The notes below the pieces were generated by a model. The model was not told the DNA's origin and made no database searches. It saw nothing but the letters and a program-made list of their open reading frames with translations. Made by a program: the position numbers and the translations under genes. Below, piece by piece: positions 49,621-55,575 of a DNA stretch of 55,575 bases (the first letter of the stretch is position 1; each line of letters starts with the position of its first letter). This stretch comes from an uncultured Pelagibacteraceae bacterium (GTDB lineage Bacteria > Pseudomonadota > Alphaproteobacteria > Pelagibacterales > Pelagibacteraceae): positions 1 to 55,575 of the forward strand of contig CACAFC010000006.1 of NCBI GenBank assembly GCA_902531765.1, written 5' to 3'.

Positions 49621-50468
49621 TACTTTTCTTTAACAACTTTCAATTTTTGTTCCCCAAGACTGTCTACTTTTAAAATCATTTCATCACCATCTTTTAAATA
49701 ATCTGGTGGATTCATTCCCATGCCCACTCCTGCAGGTGTACCTGTTGTGATAATATCACCTGGCATTAAAGTTATAAATTGACTGATATGTGAAATTAAA
49801 AAATTAAAATTAAATATCATTAAACTTGTATTTCCGGTTTGTCTTCTTTTTCCATTAAGATCTAAAGATAAATTTAAATTTAATAAATTATCAATTTCAT
49901 CCTTTGTTACCAAATACGGACCCAATGGACCAAAGGTGTCTCCAGATTTTCCTTTTACCCATTGACCACCTCTATCTTTTTGCCATTCTCTCTCACTTAT
50001 ATCATTACAAATACAATAACCTAGTACATGTTTCTGAGCTTCATCCTCTTTAACGTATTTAGCTTTACTTCCAATAATAATTGCAATTTCAACTTCGTGA
50101 TCTAAAGACTTTGAATTTTTTGGTATTACAATATTATCATTTGGTCCGACAATACAATTTGGAGATTTATTAAAAACAATTGGCTCTTTTGGAGCATCAG
50201 AATTTGTTTCCTCAGCATGAGCCTTATAATTTAAACCTATTGCGATAAAATTTGCTGGTTTTATTACACATGGTCCAATTCTTTTGATGCTTTCAATCAA
50301 TGGAAGAGAATTTAAATCTAACTTTTTTATTTTATCTAAATTTTTAAAATTCAAATTCTCTGGTGTAAAATCTTTTAAAATATTTGATAAATTTCGAAAA
50401 TTATTTTGATTGTCAATGATTGCAGGTATTTCCTTACCATGCTCACCAACCCTTAAAAGTTTCATCAA
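49620..50468 (-). CDS. Fumarylacetoacetate hydrolase-family protein
   Basis: A 282-residue protein of the FAH/YcgM family. The metal and catalytic region is AIGLNYKAHAEETNSDAPKE (about 72-91) and LDHEVEIAIIIG, with QKDRGGQWVKGKSGDTFGPLGP and the end block GDIITTGTPAGVGMG. Members hydrolyse or decarboxylate acylpyruvates or 2-keto-4-enoic acids, or act on 2-keto-3-deoxy sugar acids. It is 1 bp from the aldehyde dehydrogenase (leftward operon), which suggests a common catabolic route for a sugar acid or lactone, but the substrate is unknown. Confidence 0.88.
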   Translation of the reverse strand: MMKLLRVGEHGKEIPAIIDNQNNFRNLSNILKDFTPENLNFKNLDKIKKLDLNSLPLIESIKRIGPCVIKPANFIAIGLNYKAHAEETNSDAPKEPIVFNKSPNCIVGPNDNIVIPKNSKSLDHEVEIAIIIGSKAKYVKEDEAQKHVLGYCICNDISEREWQKDRGGQWVKGKSGDTFGPLGPYLVTKDEIDNLLNLNLSLDLNGKRRQTGNTSLMIFNFNFLISHISQFITLMPGDIITTGTPAGVGMGMNPPDYLKDGDEMILKVDSLGEQKLKVVKEK

Positions 50469-51911
50469 TTAACCTTTAATACCAAGATGAGTATATTTAA
50501 TGTTTAGATAATCTTTTATTGCCATTGACCCGCCTTCACGTCCATAACCACTTTGTTTAATTCCTCCAAAAGGTGCTTCAGCAATAGCTACCATAGGTGT
50601 GTTAACAGCGACTGAACCTGTCTCTAATTGTTCTGATGCAAGATGTGCTGTCTCCATTGAGTTGGTACATACATAACTACACAAACCAAGCTCATGATTA
50701 TTAGCTCTTTTAATTACATCATCAAAAGATTTAAATGATAACATTGGAACCAATGGCCCAAAAGGCTCTTGTTTCATTATCGTAAAATCATCTTTTACGT
50801 CATCAAATATTGTAGGTTCGTAATAAAAACCTTTATTAAACCCTGAAGGTCTTTTTCCACCTAGTAAAACTTTTGCACCTTCTTCTTTAGTTTTTTCAAC
50901 TAATTCCTCTATTTCGTTTAGCCTCTTTTTTGTGGTTAATGGACCTAATTGAGTTGAGGGATCCATACCGTCACCTATTTTCAATTTTTTTGTTTTCTCA
51001 ATAAATAAATTTACAAATTCGTCTTTTTTTCTCTCGTGAATATAAAATCTATTTGGCGATATACAAACTTGACCATTGTTTCTAAATTTAGCAGCAATTG
51101 CCATATCAGCTGCTTTTTTAATATCAGCATCATCAAATACAATAAAAGGTGAATGACCTGACAACTCCATTGTTACTCTTTGAACTTTATCTGCAGCTTG
51201 TTTCAATATTAGCTTTCCAACTCTCGATGACCCAGTTATAGAAATTTTTTTAACTATATCTGAGGCTATCAATTGTTGGGCGATACTTGGTGGATCACCT
51301 GACAAAAGATTCACTACGCCTGGTGGGACACCACATTCTCTACATATATCAACCATCTCCATTACAATTCCTGGAGTTATCACATCGGGTTTAACTATAA
51401 CAGAACAGCCAGCCGCTAATGCAGTTGAAATTTTTCTAGCAGATAATACTGCAGGAAAATTCCAAGGTGTTAATGCTGCAACAACACCAACTGGTTGATA
51501 GTAAACATGTACTCTTGTATCCTCAAATCTACTTTCAACAGTTTGTCCATAAATTCTTTTTGTTTCTTCAGCATTCCATTCAAAAATATCTGCAGCTCCT
51601 CCTACTTCACCCTTGGCTTCTGCGAAAGGTTTTCCAACTTCTAATGTCATCCATTTAGCAAGCACATCTTGTTTCTCTCTCATTTTGTCTGCTATTCTTC
51701 TGATGATATAGGATCTTTGCCAAGGAGCAGTTTTTTTCCAAACTTCTAATCCTTTTGCAGCAGAGTTTAATGCTCTATCAACATCCTCAGATGTGGCTTT
51801 AGAGGCTTTTCCCAAAACTTCTTCATTTGCTGGATTAATTACTTCGTAAGTTCCTCCATCCGAAGATTGGCACCATTTACCGTCAATGAATTGACCAAAT
51901 TTTTCGTACAT
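50469..51911 (-). CDS. NAD(P)-dependent aldehyde dehydrogenase
   Basis: A 480-residue ALDH of normal length. Catalytic Glu lies in VTMELSGHSPFIVFDDADI (about 246-264) and the catalytic Cys in NNGQVCISPNRFYIH (about 283-297); the NAD-binding TGSSRVGKLI and VTPGIVMEMVD regions fit the family. The VELSGHSPFIV and VCISPNR variants resemble succinic/glutaric semialdehyde and lactaldehyde-type enzymes. First gene of the operon with the FAH protein and ccdA; diverges from the GYD protein over 103 bp. Confidence 0.92.
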   Translation of the reverse strand: MYEKFGQFIDGKWCQSSDGGTYEVINPANEEVLGKASKATSEDVDRALNSAAKGLEVWKKTAPWQRSYIIRRIADKMREKQDVLAKWMTLEVGKPFAEAKGEVGGAADIFEWNAEETKRIYGQTVESRFEDTRVHVYYQPVGVVAALTPWNFPAVLSARKISTALAAGCSVIVKPDVITPGIVMEMVDICRECGVPPGVVNLLSGDPPSIAQQLIASDIVKKISITGSSRVGKLILKQAADKVQRVTMELSGHSPFIVFDDADIKKAADMAIAAKFRNNGQVCISPNRFYIHERKKDEFVNLFIEKTKKLKIGDGMDPSTQLGPLTTKKRLNEIEELVEKTKEEGAKVLLGGKRPSGFNKGFYYEPTIFDDVKDDFTIMKQEPFGPLVPMLSFKSFDDVIKRANNHELGLCSYVCTNSMETAHLASEQLETGSVAVNTPMVAIAEAPFGGIKQSGYGREGGSMAIKDYLNIKYTHLGIKG

Positions 51912-52014
51912 AAATCCAACTTAGCATTACTATAGGTTGTGTCTACTATGTAATTTTTACACATTAATTATCTCTGATTAGATGATACTCTTTTATTATT
52001 AAAAAGGAGTAAAT

Positions 52015-52332
52015 ATGAAAGCATATATAATGGGTAACTATACTGACAAAGCTTTTCAGGGTTTTTTAAAAGATCCAACAAGTGATAGAAAAGCTGTGGT
52101 GGAGCAATTAACTAAAGCTATGGGTGGAACAATGCATAGCATGGATATTGTTAGAGGCTCGTATGATTTTGTTGTCGTTACTGACGTTCCAAGTTTTGAA
52201 GATTTTGCAGCAATAAAATTAGTTGTAGAGTCATCAGGTGCTGTAAAAAACCTAACAATACTTGAGGCAATTGATTTTACAAAAGCTACAACAAAAGCTA
52301 GTAAGATTGGTTACAAAGCCCCGGGTCAATAA
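52015..52332 (+). CDS. GYD-domain protein
   Basis: A 105-residue protein matching the GYD domain (a ferredoxin-like dimeric barrel): YIMGNYTDKAFQGFLKDPTS at the start, then GGTMHSMDIVRGSYDFVVVT with the family's GxYD segment, and VKNLTILEAIDFTK. Function unknown. An AAAGGAG ribosome site precedes it and a strong terminator follows directly, so it is a monocistronic, probably well-expressed gene. The same fold class as the cluster at 42873-44918, but separate from it. Confidence 0.85.
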   Translation: MKAYIMGNYTDKAFQGFLKDPTSDRKAVVEQLTKAMGGTMHSMDIVRGSYDFVVVTDVPSFEDFAAIKLVVESSGAVKNLTILEAIDFTKATTKASKIGYKAPGQ

Positions 52333-52336
52333 TCTT

Positions 52337-52384
52337 TTAATATAACTTCCGGTTGCGGACTGGAAGTTATATTAATTTTTTTTT
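52337..52384 (+). terminator. Strong terminator after the GYD gene
   Basis: TTAATATAACTTCC (52337-52350) pairs perfectly with GGAAGTTATATTAA (52362-52375) around a GGTTGCGGACT loop, followed by nine T residues to 52384. The stem overlaps the stop codon of the convergent thioesterase gene. Confidence 0.9.
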
Positions 52385-52845
52385 AATTTTGAAGAAAATT
52401 TAAGATTTTCATTATTAAATTTTGAAGAATGTTTTTGAATAAAATCATCCATAATTTTTACTTTTTCATCTTCAAATTCAGAAACTTTTCTACTATTTAG
52501 ATCAACATATAAAGCGAGAACTTCTATAGTAGATGCGAGAAACTTTTTTTCTTTATGAACCATTTCCATTTTGTATTGCAGTCTTTTTTTATCGTGATCA
52601 AAATAAATTAGATTAACATCAACCTCATCATCAACTTTGAGCTCTTGATTGTAGGTGATATTTGACTCTACAATCATCGTGCTTTTGCCAGTTGTTTTTG
52701 CTGAATGCTCTCCCATTTTGAATATATTGTTTAAAGTGTCTGCTCCATATTTATCAAAGATCAAAAGATAATATGATACGTTCATATGATCATTATAATC
52801 TATCCAATCTTTAATTATTTTTTGAGAGCTCAGAAAGACCGACAT
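52372..52845 (-). CDS. Hotdog-fold thioesterase (4-hydroxybenzoyl-CoA/betainyl-CoA thioesterase-like)
   Basis: A 157-residue hotdog-domain protein. The active-site segment IKDWIDYNDHMNVSYYLLIF (about 11-30; Asp in DYNDHMN) is the YbgC/4-HBT-type signature, followed by ESNITYNQELKVDDEVDV. The DYNDHMN version resembles thioesterases from carnitine degradation (betainyl-CoA), which would suit the gamma-butyrobetaine hydroxylase-like gene in this region, but the substrate is not established. It starts 21 bp after the DUF779 gene stop. Confidence 0.82.
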   Translation of the reverse strand: MSVFLSSQKIIKDWIDYNDHMNVSYYLLIFDKYGADTLNNIFKMGEHSAKTTGKSTMIVESNITYNQELKVDDEVDVNLIYFDHDKKRLQYKMEMVHKEKKFLASTIEVLALYVDLNSRKVSEFEDEKVKIMDDFIQKHSSKFNNENLKFSSKLKKN

Positions 52846-52866
52846 TAAATGTTTTTGTACGTTTTA

Positions 52867-53238
52867 TTAATGATTTGGATTTTCGTTATCCACTACAAGG
52901 CATATTTCAGATTTTGTTAAAAATCTTCTTCCCGTTCCATTGTCTAATGAAAACATGCCTCCAATTCCTTTCACAGCATCTATTGTAAGGTCTGTATGTT
53001 TCCACTTTTCATATTGATCACCATTCATATAAAAAGGAACTCCACCAATTTCTCCCAACTTTATATCATTATCACCTAAAGGGAATTCTCCTTCTTGAAA
53101 ACACATGGGTGCACTTCCATCACAACAACCTCCTGATTGGTGAAACATCAATTTTTCCCCGTATTTCTCTTTTAATTCAGATAGTAAGTTTAATGCCGAA
53201 TGTGTTGCAGATACTTTCATATTTTTTTTCTGGCCCAT
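52867..53238 (-). CDS. DUF779 domain protein
   Basis: A 123-residue protein with the DUF779 motif FHQSGGCCDGSAPMCFQEGEF (about 32-52; CCDGS...C) and the middle PFYMNGDQYEKWKHTDLTID. The family is usually encoded next to aldehyde dehydrogenases of the acetaldehyde type, as here (35 bp downstream of one), and may be a metal-binding partner or maturation factor. An alternative start at the internal ATG 53220 (MKVSATH) cannot be excluded. Confidence 0.88.
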   Translation of the reverse strand: MGQKKNMKVSATHSALNLLSELKEKYGEKLMFHQSGGCCDGSAPMCFQEGEFPLGDNDIKLGEIGGVPFYMNGDQYEKWKHTDLTIDAVKGIGGMFSLDNGTGRRFLTKSEICLVVDNENPNH

Positions 53239-53272
53239 GATTTCGAATCATGGACCAGTATATATTATTTGA

Positions 53273-54817
53273 TTAAAAGAAGCCTAATTTTTTCTCAGCA
53301 TAAGAAACATGAAGATTCTTATTCTGTCTGTAATGATTAAGCATCATTTTGTGAGTTTCTCTTCCAACCCCAGATTGTTTGTAACCACCAAATGGGGAGT
53401 GAGCTGGATAAGCGTGATAGCAATTAGTCCATACTATCCCTGCTTGTATTGCTCTACCCATTCTGTGAGCTATATTACCATTTCTAGTCCATACAGCTGC
53501 GCCTAAACCATAAAGAGTGTCATTAGCAATTTTTAATGCCTCTGCTTCATCTTTAAATTTAATCACAGATACAACAGGTCCAAAGATCTCTTCTTGAGAA
53601 ATTCGCATGCTGTTATTAGCTTCAAAAATAGTTGGTTGAATATAATTACCTTTTTCCAATCCACTATTAAGTTTAGCAGCACTTCCTCCTGTAAGAACCT
53701 TAGCACCTTCTTTTTTACCAAGCTCAAGATAAGATTTAATCTTCTCCATTTGCTCTACAGATGCTTGAGCTCCAATCATAGTTTCCATTTTTAAAGGATT
53801 ATCTTGTACAACAGCTTTTGTTCTTGCAATAGCTCTTTCCATGAATTTATCATAGATAGACTCTTGTATCAAAGCTCTACTTGGACAAGTACAAACCTCA
53901 CCTTGGTTAAGATTGAACATTACAAAACCCTCAATACACTTATCAAAGAAATCATCATCTTTTTCCATGATGTCTTCAAAGAAAATATTAGGGGATTTTC
54001 CACCTAACTCTAAAGTAATTGGAATAATGTTTTGTGCAGCGTACTGCATAATCAATCTTCCAGTTGTCGTTTCACCAGTAAAGGCAACTTTAGCAACTCT
54101 TTTAGATGATGCTAAAGGTTTACCTGCTTCTAGTCCAAAACCACTTACAATGTTAACGACTCCTGGAGGTAATAAATCTCCAATAAGTTCCATCATTACC
54201 ATAATAGAAGCTGGTGTTTGCTCAGCTGGTTTCAATACTGAACAGTTTCCTGCAGCAAGAGCTGGTGCTAATTTCCATGTTGCCATTAATAATGGAAAAT
54301 TCCATGGAACTATCTGACCAACAACTCCTAGTGGTTCATGAAAATTGTATGAGTATTGATTGTTAGCAATTTCAGCAATTGATCCTTCTTCTGCTCTAAT
54401 CACACCAGCAAAATACCTCCAATGATCAATGACCAAAGGTAAATCTGCTGCCATACATTCTCTTATAGGTTTCCCGTTATCTAAACATTCAGCTGTAGCT
54501 AATAAGTTTAGATTCTTTTCTAAAACATCAGCAATCTTATACAATATATTAGATCTAGTTGTGATGTCTGTTTTTCCCCATTCAAGGAAAGCTGCGTGAG
54601 CTGCATCCAATGCTGCTTCAACGTCTTGTTCATTCGATCGTGCTACTGAACAGATTTTCTCATTTGATATCGGGCTAACATTATCAAAATATTTGCCTGA
54701 TTTAGGTTCTACAAACTTTCCATTTATGTAGTTTCCATACTTAGCTTTAAATGGAAATTTAACCTTTAAATGAGAAGTATCTAATACAGATGACACTTTC
54801 ATTGCTTCTGCACTCAT
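53273..54817 (-). CDS. Acetaldehyde-type aldehyde dehydrogenase (AldB/ExaC-like)
   Basis: The start at 54817 is chosen because AAGAGGAGT sits 8 bases before it and the resulting 514 residues suit the AldB/ExaC length; the frame continues upstream for 65 more Lys-rich codons to an ATG at 55012 without a ribosome site. The enzyme shows [17 protein letters not shown]-like sequence ([17 protein letters not shown]) with the catalytic Glu, [17 protein letters not shown] with the catalytic Cys, and the end [20 protein letters not shown]. It oxidises acetaldehyde or a similar short aldehyde with NAD(P). DUF779 follows, supporting this subgroup. Confidence 0.9.
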   Translation of the reverse strand: MSAEAMKVSSVLDTSHLKVKFPFKAKYGNYINGKFVEPKSGKYFDNVSPISNEKICSVARSNEQDVEAALDAAHAAFLEWGKTDITTRSNILYKIADVLEKNLNLLATAECLDNGKPIRECMAADLPLVIDHWRYFAGVIRAEEGSIAEIANNQYSYNFHEPLGVVGQIVPWNFPLLMATWKLAPALAAGNCSVLKPAEQTPASIMVMMELIGDLLPPGVVNIVSGFGLEAGKPLASSKRVAKVAFTGETTTGRLIMQYAAQNIIPITLELGGKSPNIFFEDIMEKDDDFFDKCIEGFVMFNLNQGEVCTCPSRALIQESIYDKFMERAIARTKAVVQDNPLKMETMIGAQASVEQMEKIKSYLELGKKEGAKVLTGGSAAKLNSGLEKGNYIQPTIFEANNSMRISQEEIFGPVVSVIKFKDEAEALKIANDTLYGLGAAVWTRNGNIAHRMGRAIQAGIVWTNCYHAYPAHSPFGGYKQSGVGRETHKMMLNHYRQNKNLHVSYAEKKLGFF

Positions 54818-55012
54818 TTTTTTTACTCCTCTTGTTTTTTTTGTTATTTTAAGCTTATTATTTTTTCTAGATTTTTTAGAACGCTTCTTAGTCGCAGACT
54901 TTTTTGTCTTAACTTTTTTATTCGTTCTTATTTTTTTTCTAGAAGATTTAACCAATTTAGTTTTTCTTTTATTGGTTTTTGGCTTAGCTTTTTTCTTTCT
55001 TTTAGTAGCCAT
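54818..55012 (-). other. Lysine-rich in-frame segment upstream of the aldehyde dehydrogenase
   Basis: 65 codons in the same frame as the aldehyde dehydrogenase, from an ATG at 55012, encode a Lys/Arg/Thr/Ser-only tract ([12 protein letters not shown] ... KKTRGVKK) resembling bacterial histone H1-like C-terminal tails. There is no stop before the dehydrogenase start, so it could be an N-terminal extension, an independent basic protein by reinitiation, or untranslated leader. The start lacks a ribosome site. Confidence 0.5.
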
Positions 55013-55080
55013 AACTAATTAAACTCGTAATATTAGCCTGTGTCTATTTCTTAAAATTTTATTTACTACCTGCAATTGAA

Positions 55081-55103
55081 GGAACACAACATCTTGTGGT
55101 AAA
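55081..55103 (+). promoter_or_regulatory. Small stem-loop in the leader of the homocysteine methyltransferase gene
   Basis: CACAA (55085-55089) and TTGTG (55094-55098) enclose a four-base loop, 50 bases before the start at 55149. SAR11 genes for homocysteine methylation can carry SAM-II/SAM-V riboswitches; I could not match the conserved core, so this is only a candidate leader structure. Confidence 0.25.
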
Positions 55104-55148
55104 ATTTTGAGTGATTAATATTTTTTTTACTATAAGTAGTCCTTAAAT

Positions 55149-55575
55149 ATGGACCAAAATTTCTTTAATAAAGTCAGAATTTTAGATGGTGGTATGGGCC
55201 AGGAACTTCTTGCAAGAGGCATGGAGCCTAATGGTACATTATGGAGTGCTAACGCTTTACTTCAAGAAAAATACCATCAACTTTTATTAGAGACTCATCA
55301 AGATTTTATTAAAGCAGGTGCAGAAGTAATTGTCACTACAACTTTTACAACAAGGAAATCTCGTCTAAGAGATAATAATGTTTTTGATAAATATGAATAT
55401 CTAAATAAAAAAGCTGGAGAAATTGCTCAAAAAGCCAAAGAAAATTACCCTAATGTTTTAGTGGCTGGTGGCTTGCCTCCTCAAAACTTAACTTATGAAG
55501 CAGATAACAGTGCTGACGATGAGATGAGAGAAAATTTTAGTAGTCAAGCAAAACTATTAAATCCTTATATTGATT
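55149..55575 (+). CDS. Homocysteine S-methyltransferase family protein, 3' end outside the window
   Basis: Only the first 142 codons are present. The N-terminus reads VRILDGGMGQELLARG (about 9-24), the beta-strand 1 motif of MmuM/BHMT-type barrel enzymes, followed by AGAEVIVTTTFTTRKSRL (about 58-75, the FTT segment) and LVAGGLPPQN (about 109-118). The zinc cysteines near the C-terminus are beyond the window edge. Members transfer a methyl group from S-methylmethionine, betaine or a similar donor to homocysteine; which donor is not visible. It diverges from the aldehyde dehydrogenase over a 136 bp leader. Confidence 0.85.
   Translation, partial: MDQNFFNKVRILDGGMGQELLARGMEPNGTLWSANALLQEKYHQLLLETHQDFIKAGAEVIVTTTFTTRKSRLRDNNVFDKYEYLNKKAGEIAQKAKENYPNVLVAGGLPPQNLTYEADNSADDEMRENFSSQAKLLNPYID

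Noticed and set aside
53913-54317. 134-codon plus-strand frame
   Set aside because: Antisense to the aldehyde dehydrogenase active-site region; no ribosome site or recognisable domain.
1-55575. CRISPR arrays, insertion sequences, prophage genes, rRNA operon
   Set aside because: No regularly spaced repeats, transposase, integrase, phage structural genes or rRNA sequence could be seen on either strand.

Overview
The window is AT-rich, very densely packed (many 1-4 bp overlaps and gaps, few intergenic regions above 150 bp) and its gene content points to a SAR11 / Pelagibacterales alphaproteobacterium: taurine/sulfonate uptake and catabolism, dimethylglycine-type demethylation, a homocysteine methyltransferase, ornithine-lipid genes, short regulatory DNA and no transposases, phage genes or CRISPR. 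The taxon is inferred from content and style; no marker gene such as 16S rRNA is present.

Layout. 1-6110: end of a 3-hydroxyisobutyrate-dehydrogenase-like gene, a PNPOx-like flavoprotein, gamma-carbonic-anhydrase-like and thioredoxin-like proteins, two glycosyltransferases (GT4, GT9), a DUF6165-like protein and an M24-fold hydrolase that lacks the usual metal ligands. 6115-12028: a block bounded by two direct copies of a short repeat, holding a secreted beta-helix protein with exact 27-residue acidic repeats, an OlsB/OlsA-like ornithine-lipid pair and a large secreted PhoX(DUF839)-like protein with a Pho-box-like leader; it looks like a phosphate-stress cassette. 12042-18544: a polar amino-acid ABC transporter without its ATPase, a SpeD-SpeE fusion, and an MTA salvage operon (mtnP-mtnA-class II aldolase) diverging from apt. 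These fit together: spermidine synthase makes MTA, MtnP splits it, Apt recovers adenine, MtnA and the aldolase-family enzyme process the methylthio sugar. 18541-23355: surface polysaccharide genes (GT2, rfbB-rfbA-rfbC, GT39-like) ending at a tRNA-Met(CAU). 23447-25018: two small paralogous membrane proteins and a double-HTH regulator behind a tandem operator-like repeat.

25059-38028: a BASS transporter and two divergent sulfonate-linked operons. The leftward one has an omega-amino-acid:pyruvate aminotransferase, alanine dehydrogenase and a dimethylglycine-dehydrogenase-type demethylase; the rightward one has tauABC, a ComC-like dehydrogenase, phosphate acetyltransferase and an HpsN-like sulfopropanediol dehydrogenase. 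Together they could feed taurine, methylated taurines and DHPS towards sulfoacetaldehyde, acetyl phosphate and acetyl-CoA; xsc and comDE are not in the window. 38025-41920: MsrB, alternative oxidase, LysE-type exporter, VOC protein, cysE-cysK.

41989-46364: a run of twelve mostly tiny genes, ten of them with strong ribosome sites or tight coupling: two secreted proteins, five proteins with a beta-alpha-beta-beta-alpha-beta (dimeric alpha/beta barrel) pattern, an NTF2/SnoaL-like protein, a four-helix membrane protein, a TPR protein, DUF2798 and an SMR-fold protein lacking the key Glu. This is the strongest candidate for an undescribed system. 46357-55575: hisN-like phosphatase, a gamma-butyrobetaine-hydroxylase-like oxygenase, azoreductase, CcdA, FAH-family protein, two aldehyde dehydrogenases (one with a lysine-rich upstream in-frame segment), GYD and DUF779 proteins, a thioesterase and the start of a homocysteine S-methyltransferase gene.
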